Positions 63,564 through 64,000 of a stretch of 64,000 nucleotides of DNA are shown piece by piece. Below the pieces are notes generated by a model. The model was not told where the DNA came from and searched no databases. It saw nothing but the letters and a program-made list of their open reading frames with translations. This DNA is from Heliocidaris erythrogramma. Its lineage: Eukaryota; Echinodermata; Echinoidea; Camarodonta; Echinometridae. Position 1 is the stretch's first letter, and the number at the start of each line of letters is the position of its first letter. The stretch spans positions 10,993,168-11,057,167 of the forward strand of contig CM046869.1 of the NCBI GenBank assembly GCA_025617745.1, given 5' to 3'. The translations under genes were made by a program, and so were the position numbers.

Positions 63564-64000
63564 CTGCCGTATTAATGTCTATGGAGTACGAGGTTATCTT
63601 ACGATAACCTCGTATGTGTATGAGCACATCAGCAAGCAATGGTCATATTGACCATTAGGAAATATACATGTGTGTATACTGGGTATTGGGGATACAGATG
63701 TAATTTTGTTTGAAATGGAGGTTTTTGTGGGCAAACTGATACTTAAGTTTAAGTCTACATAGATTAATTTATAAGTACGTTAAGATACAAAATGTAGAAA
63801 GTTATAAAAACTGACATATTTTACAGCCTTCCTTTTCCTACTTGTCACAAAGACATCCATCCGTATGACGACTGCTATCAATATGTTGCGCACTAGTGAG
63901 GCCGCTCTACATATGGTTACGCACCATAGATACGTACATGTACGCAGAATGTTACGCAGAATGTTACGCACACAAGCTATACGGACAAGGCCGATATACA
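63564..64000. other. Flank right of the DIRS element
   Basis: AGGTTATCTTACGATAACCT at about 63591-63610 is a palindrome. AGAATGTTACGCAGAATGTT is a short tandem near 63947. No gene recognised. Confidence 0.45.

Overview
The window is animal nuclear DNA: AT-rich, gene-poor, intron-split, and densely packed with transposons of many kinds. It most resembles a marine invertebrate deuterostome, probably an echinoid. The reasons are a foldback element whose inverted arms are built of 15-bp repeats (as in the sea urchin TU elements), a deuterostome-like TSEN15 gene, a C-type lectin exon, THAP and SAP exons, a DIRS retrotransposon, and tRNA-derived SINEs ending in GCGCTATATAAA. The taxon is an inference; no diagnostic marker gene is present.

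Layout. 0-9.5 kb: last exon of a C-type lectin (minus), small hAT-type MITEs with 8-bp target duplications, a tandem-repeat element full of AGGTCA half sites, and a ZSWIM3-like exon split by a MITE. 9.5-18 kb: a nest of transposons (outer long-TIR element > TA-flanked element > TTAA-flanked element carrying a broken THAP domain, plus a SINE). 18-23.5 kb: TTAA MITEs, one unidentified exon (minus), and a satellite array interrupted by a hairpin MITE that is itself interrupted. 23.5-33.3 kb: a decayed IS630/Tc1-type transposon with subterminal motif arrays, a tRNA-derived SINE, and a 2.85-kb tandem duplication carrying two copies of the same dead mariner-like transposase. 33.5-44 kb: dispersed and inverted repeats, a LINE 3' end, a THAP-like pseudogene, a SAP exon, and a tRNA-Arg-like/telomere-repeat element. 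44-51 kb: a nearly perfect 562-bp hairpin followed by three exons of TSEN15 (tRNA splicing endonuclease subunit, minus strand) with MITEs in the introns. 51-57 kb: an element with a perfect 8-bp target duplication, a 540-bp purine tract and the TU-like foldback element. 57.5-63.6 kb: a structurally complete DIRS retrotransposon on the minus strand.

The DIRS element is the most informative system here. Its inverted terminal repeats, internal complementary region (the record of the circle junction), gag, RT/RNase H/methyltransferase and tyrosine recombinase can all be placed. Its translation signals look compact: gag ends at UUU UGA U, where a +1 slip enters the RT frame (which has no early ATG), and RT ends in UAAUG, whose AUG opens the recombinase. 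The recombinase has Cys in place of the catalytic Arg of HxxR, so this copy is probably dead for integration although its three long frames are open.

Most other open frames are chance frames in low-complexity or repeat DNA. Host genes are represented only by isolated exons, found by splice signals and protein motifs rather than by ORF length.
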